Origin: Deltaproteobacteria bacterium
Lineage (GTDB): Bacteria > Desulfobacterota > Syntrophia > Syntrophales > UBA5619
DNA length: 22,375 nucleotides
Assembly (NCBI GenBank): GCA_026388345.1
Contig: JAPLJY010000323.1
Location: 1 to 22,375, forward strand
Direction: 5' to 3'
Below are positions 21,608 through 22,375 of the stretch, one piece after another; position 1 is the first letter of the stretch, and each line of letters starts with the position of its first letter. Under the pieces are notes generated by a model, which made no database searches, was not told the origin of the DNA, and saw nothing but the letters and a program-made list of their open reading frames with translations. The translations under genes were made by a program, and so were the position numbers.

Positions 21608-22279
21608 ATGGTTCATGTGATCAACAGAATCGAGCGACCGGCCAAGGAGATCATCGACCGGTTCCGGGGCATCGGGACGGCGACCGTCCATGAAGCCTCC
21701 GGCAGAAAGGGATACGTCGACTGCGCCATCAAACCGATTGCGAAGGGCGTCCGCATCTGCGGCCCCGCCTTCACCGTCCAGTGCCACCCCAAAGACAATC
21801 TGATGCTCCACAAGGCCCTGGAACGGGCGCAGCCGGGGGACATCCTGGTTGCAACGGTGGGAGGGTATTACGAGGCGGGTTACTGGGGAGGCCTGATGGC
21901 GACATCCGCCGTAGGAAGAAAGCTGGGCGGGCTGGCCATCGATGGTACCGTGCGCGACTCGGAGGAGATGATCCGCATGGGATTCCCGGTCTTCTGCCGG
22001 GGATGCTGCATCCTCGGGACGGCGAAATCGACGCTGGGGCTGATCAACCACCCGACGCTCTTCGGCGGGGCGATGGTGAATCCCGGCGACCTCATCCTCG
22101 GCGATGACGACGGCATGGTCGTCGTGGAGCGCGCGGAATGCGAGGAGGTCCTGGCCAAATCGCTCGCGCGAACGGAAGCGGAAGAGAAGAAGGCGGTTCA
22201 TCTGAGGGCGGGGGTGTCCAGCGTGGAGTTCAACAAGCTGGGCAGGATCTTTGAATTCCTGGGGTTGAAAGAGGAATAA
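21608..22279 (+). CDS. RraA/HMG-CHA-aldolase-family protein (probable 4-carboxy-4-hydroxy-2-oxoacid aldolase)
   Basis: 223 residues. The class II pyruvate aldolase signature G-x20-R-D-x2-E/D is visible as G95...R116-D117-SE-E120 inside WGGLMATSAVGRKLGGLAIDGTVRD. RraA itself, the RNase E inhibitor, shares the fold but lacks the acidic residue, so the aldolase or oxaloacetate-decarboxylase reading is preferred. A GDDDGMVVV loop (165-173) is also typical. Such enzymes cleave 4-hydroxy-4-methyl-2-oxoglutarate-type acids to pyruvate and a second acid. It lies in an operon with the GntR regulator and a downstream Ldh2-type dehydrogenase. AAAGGAG ends 6 bases before the ATG. The substrate is not determined. 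Confidence 0.85.
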   Translation: MVHVINRIERPAKEIIDRFRGIGTATVHEASGRKGYVDCAIKPIAKGVRICGPAFTVQCHPKDNLMLHKALERAQPGDILVATVGGYYEAGYWGGLMATSAVGRKLGGLAIDGTVRDSEEMIRMGFPVFCRGCCILGTAKSTLGLINHPTLFGGAMVNPGDLILGDDDGMVVVERAECEEVLAKSLARTEAEEKKAVHLRAGVSSVEFNKLGRIFEFLGLKEE

Positions 22280-22283
22280 GGCG

Positions 22284-22375
22284 ATGAAGGTGCAGGCGGA
22301 TCTACTGAAGGAGGTCGCAATCCGGATCCTGAAGGGGCTCCATGCCGCCGAGGAGGAGGCCGCCGTTGTGGCCGA
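22284..22375 (+). CDS. Ldh2-family NAD(P)-dependent 2-hydroxyacid dehydrogenase, N-terminus (partial)
   Basis: The frame begins at ATG 22284, 4 bases after the aldolase stop, and runs off the window after 30 codons (MKVQADLLKEVAIRILKGLH, then AAEEEAAVVA). This is the usual start of malate/lactate/sulfolactate dehydrogenases of the Ldh2 family (helix 'L...V..IL.....EE.A..VA'). Only the first helix is seen, so the family is likely and the substrate open. It is probably translationally coupled to the aldolase gene. Confidence 0.65.
   Translation, partial: MKVQADLLKEVAIRILKGLHAAEEEAAVVA

Noticed and set aside
20894..22201. 435-codon minus-strand frame over gntR and the aldolase gene
   Set aside because: Covers two conserved genes and their spacer, as a shadow frame would.
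1..22375. CRISPR arrays, tRNA or rRNA genes, transposases, phage genes
   Set aside because: No regularly spaced repeats, no cloverleaf-like segments and no recognisable mobile-element proteins were found by reading both strands.

Overview
The window is a chromosomal stretch from a GC-rich (roughly 60 %) bacterium. The gene mix suggests an anaerobe of the Desulfobacterota / old Deltaproteobacteria, perhaps near Syntrophales: a double-length ThyX-type thymidylate synthase, NifU/NifS with an EpsC-like serine acetyltransferase, a menaquinone-type UbiE/MenG methyltransferase, a TAXI-type TRAP transporter, and a dispersed structured repeat with a 'TTTTGAACAGCCTG' end. This placement is inferred from gene content. 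There is no rRNA or other marker gene.

Layout. 1-1000: the tail of an unrecognised gene, a PilZ-domain gene, then a 329-bp non-coding gap with the first copy of the structured repeat and a terminator. 976-5442: an M50 metalloprotease (-), divergent from thyX-like, ubiE/menG-like and a small membrane-sensor-like gene (+), then a YhhN-family membrane gene (-). 5498-8580: nifU-nifS-cysE in order on the minus strand. nifS carries a frameshifting deletion, and the second repeat copy lies between nifS and cysE. 8678-10004: an exported aldose 1-epimerase with a strong sigma70-type promoter, a palindrome over the expected transcription start and a strong terminator. 10078-10410: a zinc-ribbon membrane-anchored protein (-).

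10517-16116 (minus strand) looks like one operon: a diaminopentanoate-dehydrogenase-like oxidoreductase, a TAXI solute-binding protein, a DUF1850 protein and a 922-residue fused TRAP permease. Just after the permease lies a decayed copy of the dehydrogenase's C-terminus, so an ancestral arrangement probably held a second dehydrogenase gene. 16418-19544 (plus strand, divergent from that operon) is a complete polar amino acid ABC transporter (ATPase, binding protein, two permeases) with a strong hairpin between the binding-protein and permease genes.

19545-22375: a small secreted/membrane protein, peptide deformylase (-), and a GntR/FCD regulator followed by an RraA/HMG-aldolase-family protein and the start of an Ldh2-family dehydrogenase. 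The last three look like the beginning of a regulated carboxylic-acid catabolic operon with its own operator-like palindrome. No CRISPR array, tRNA, rRNA, transposase or phage gene was seen.
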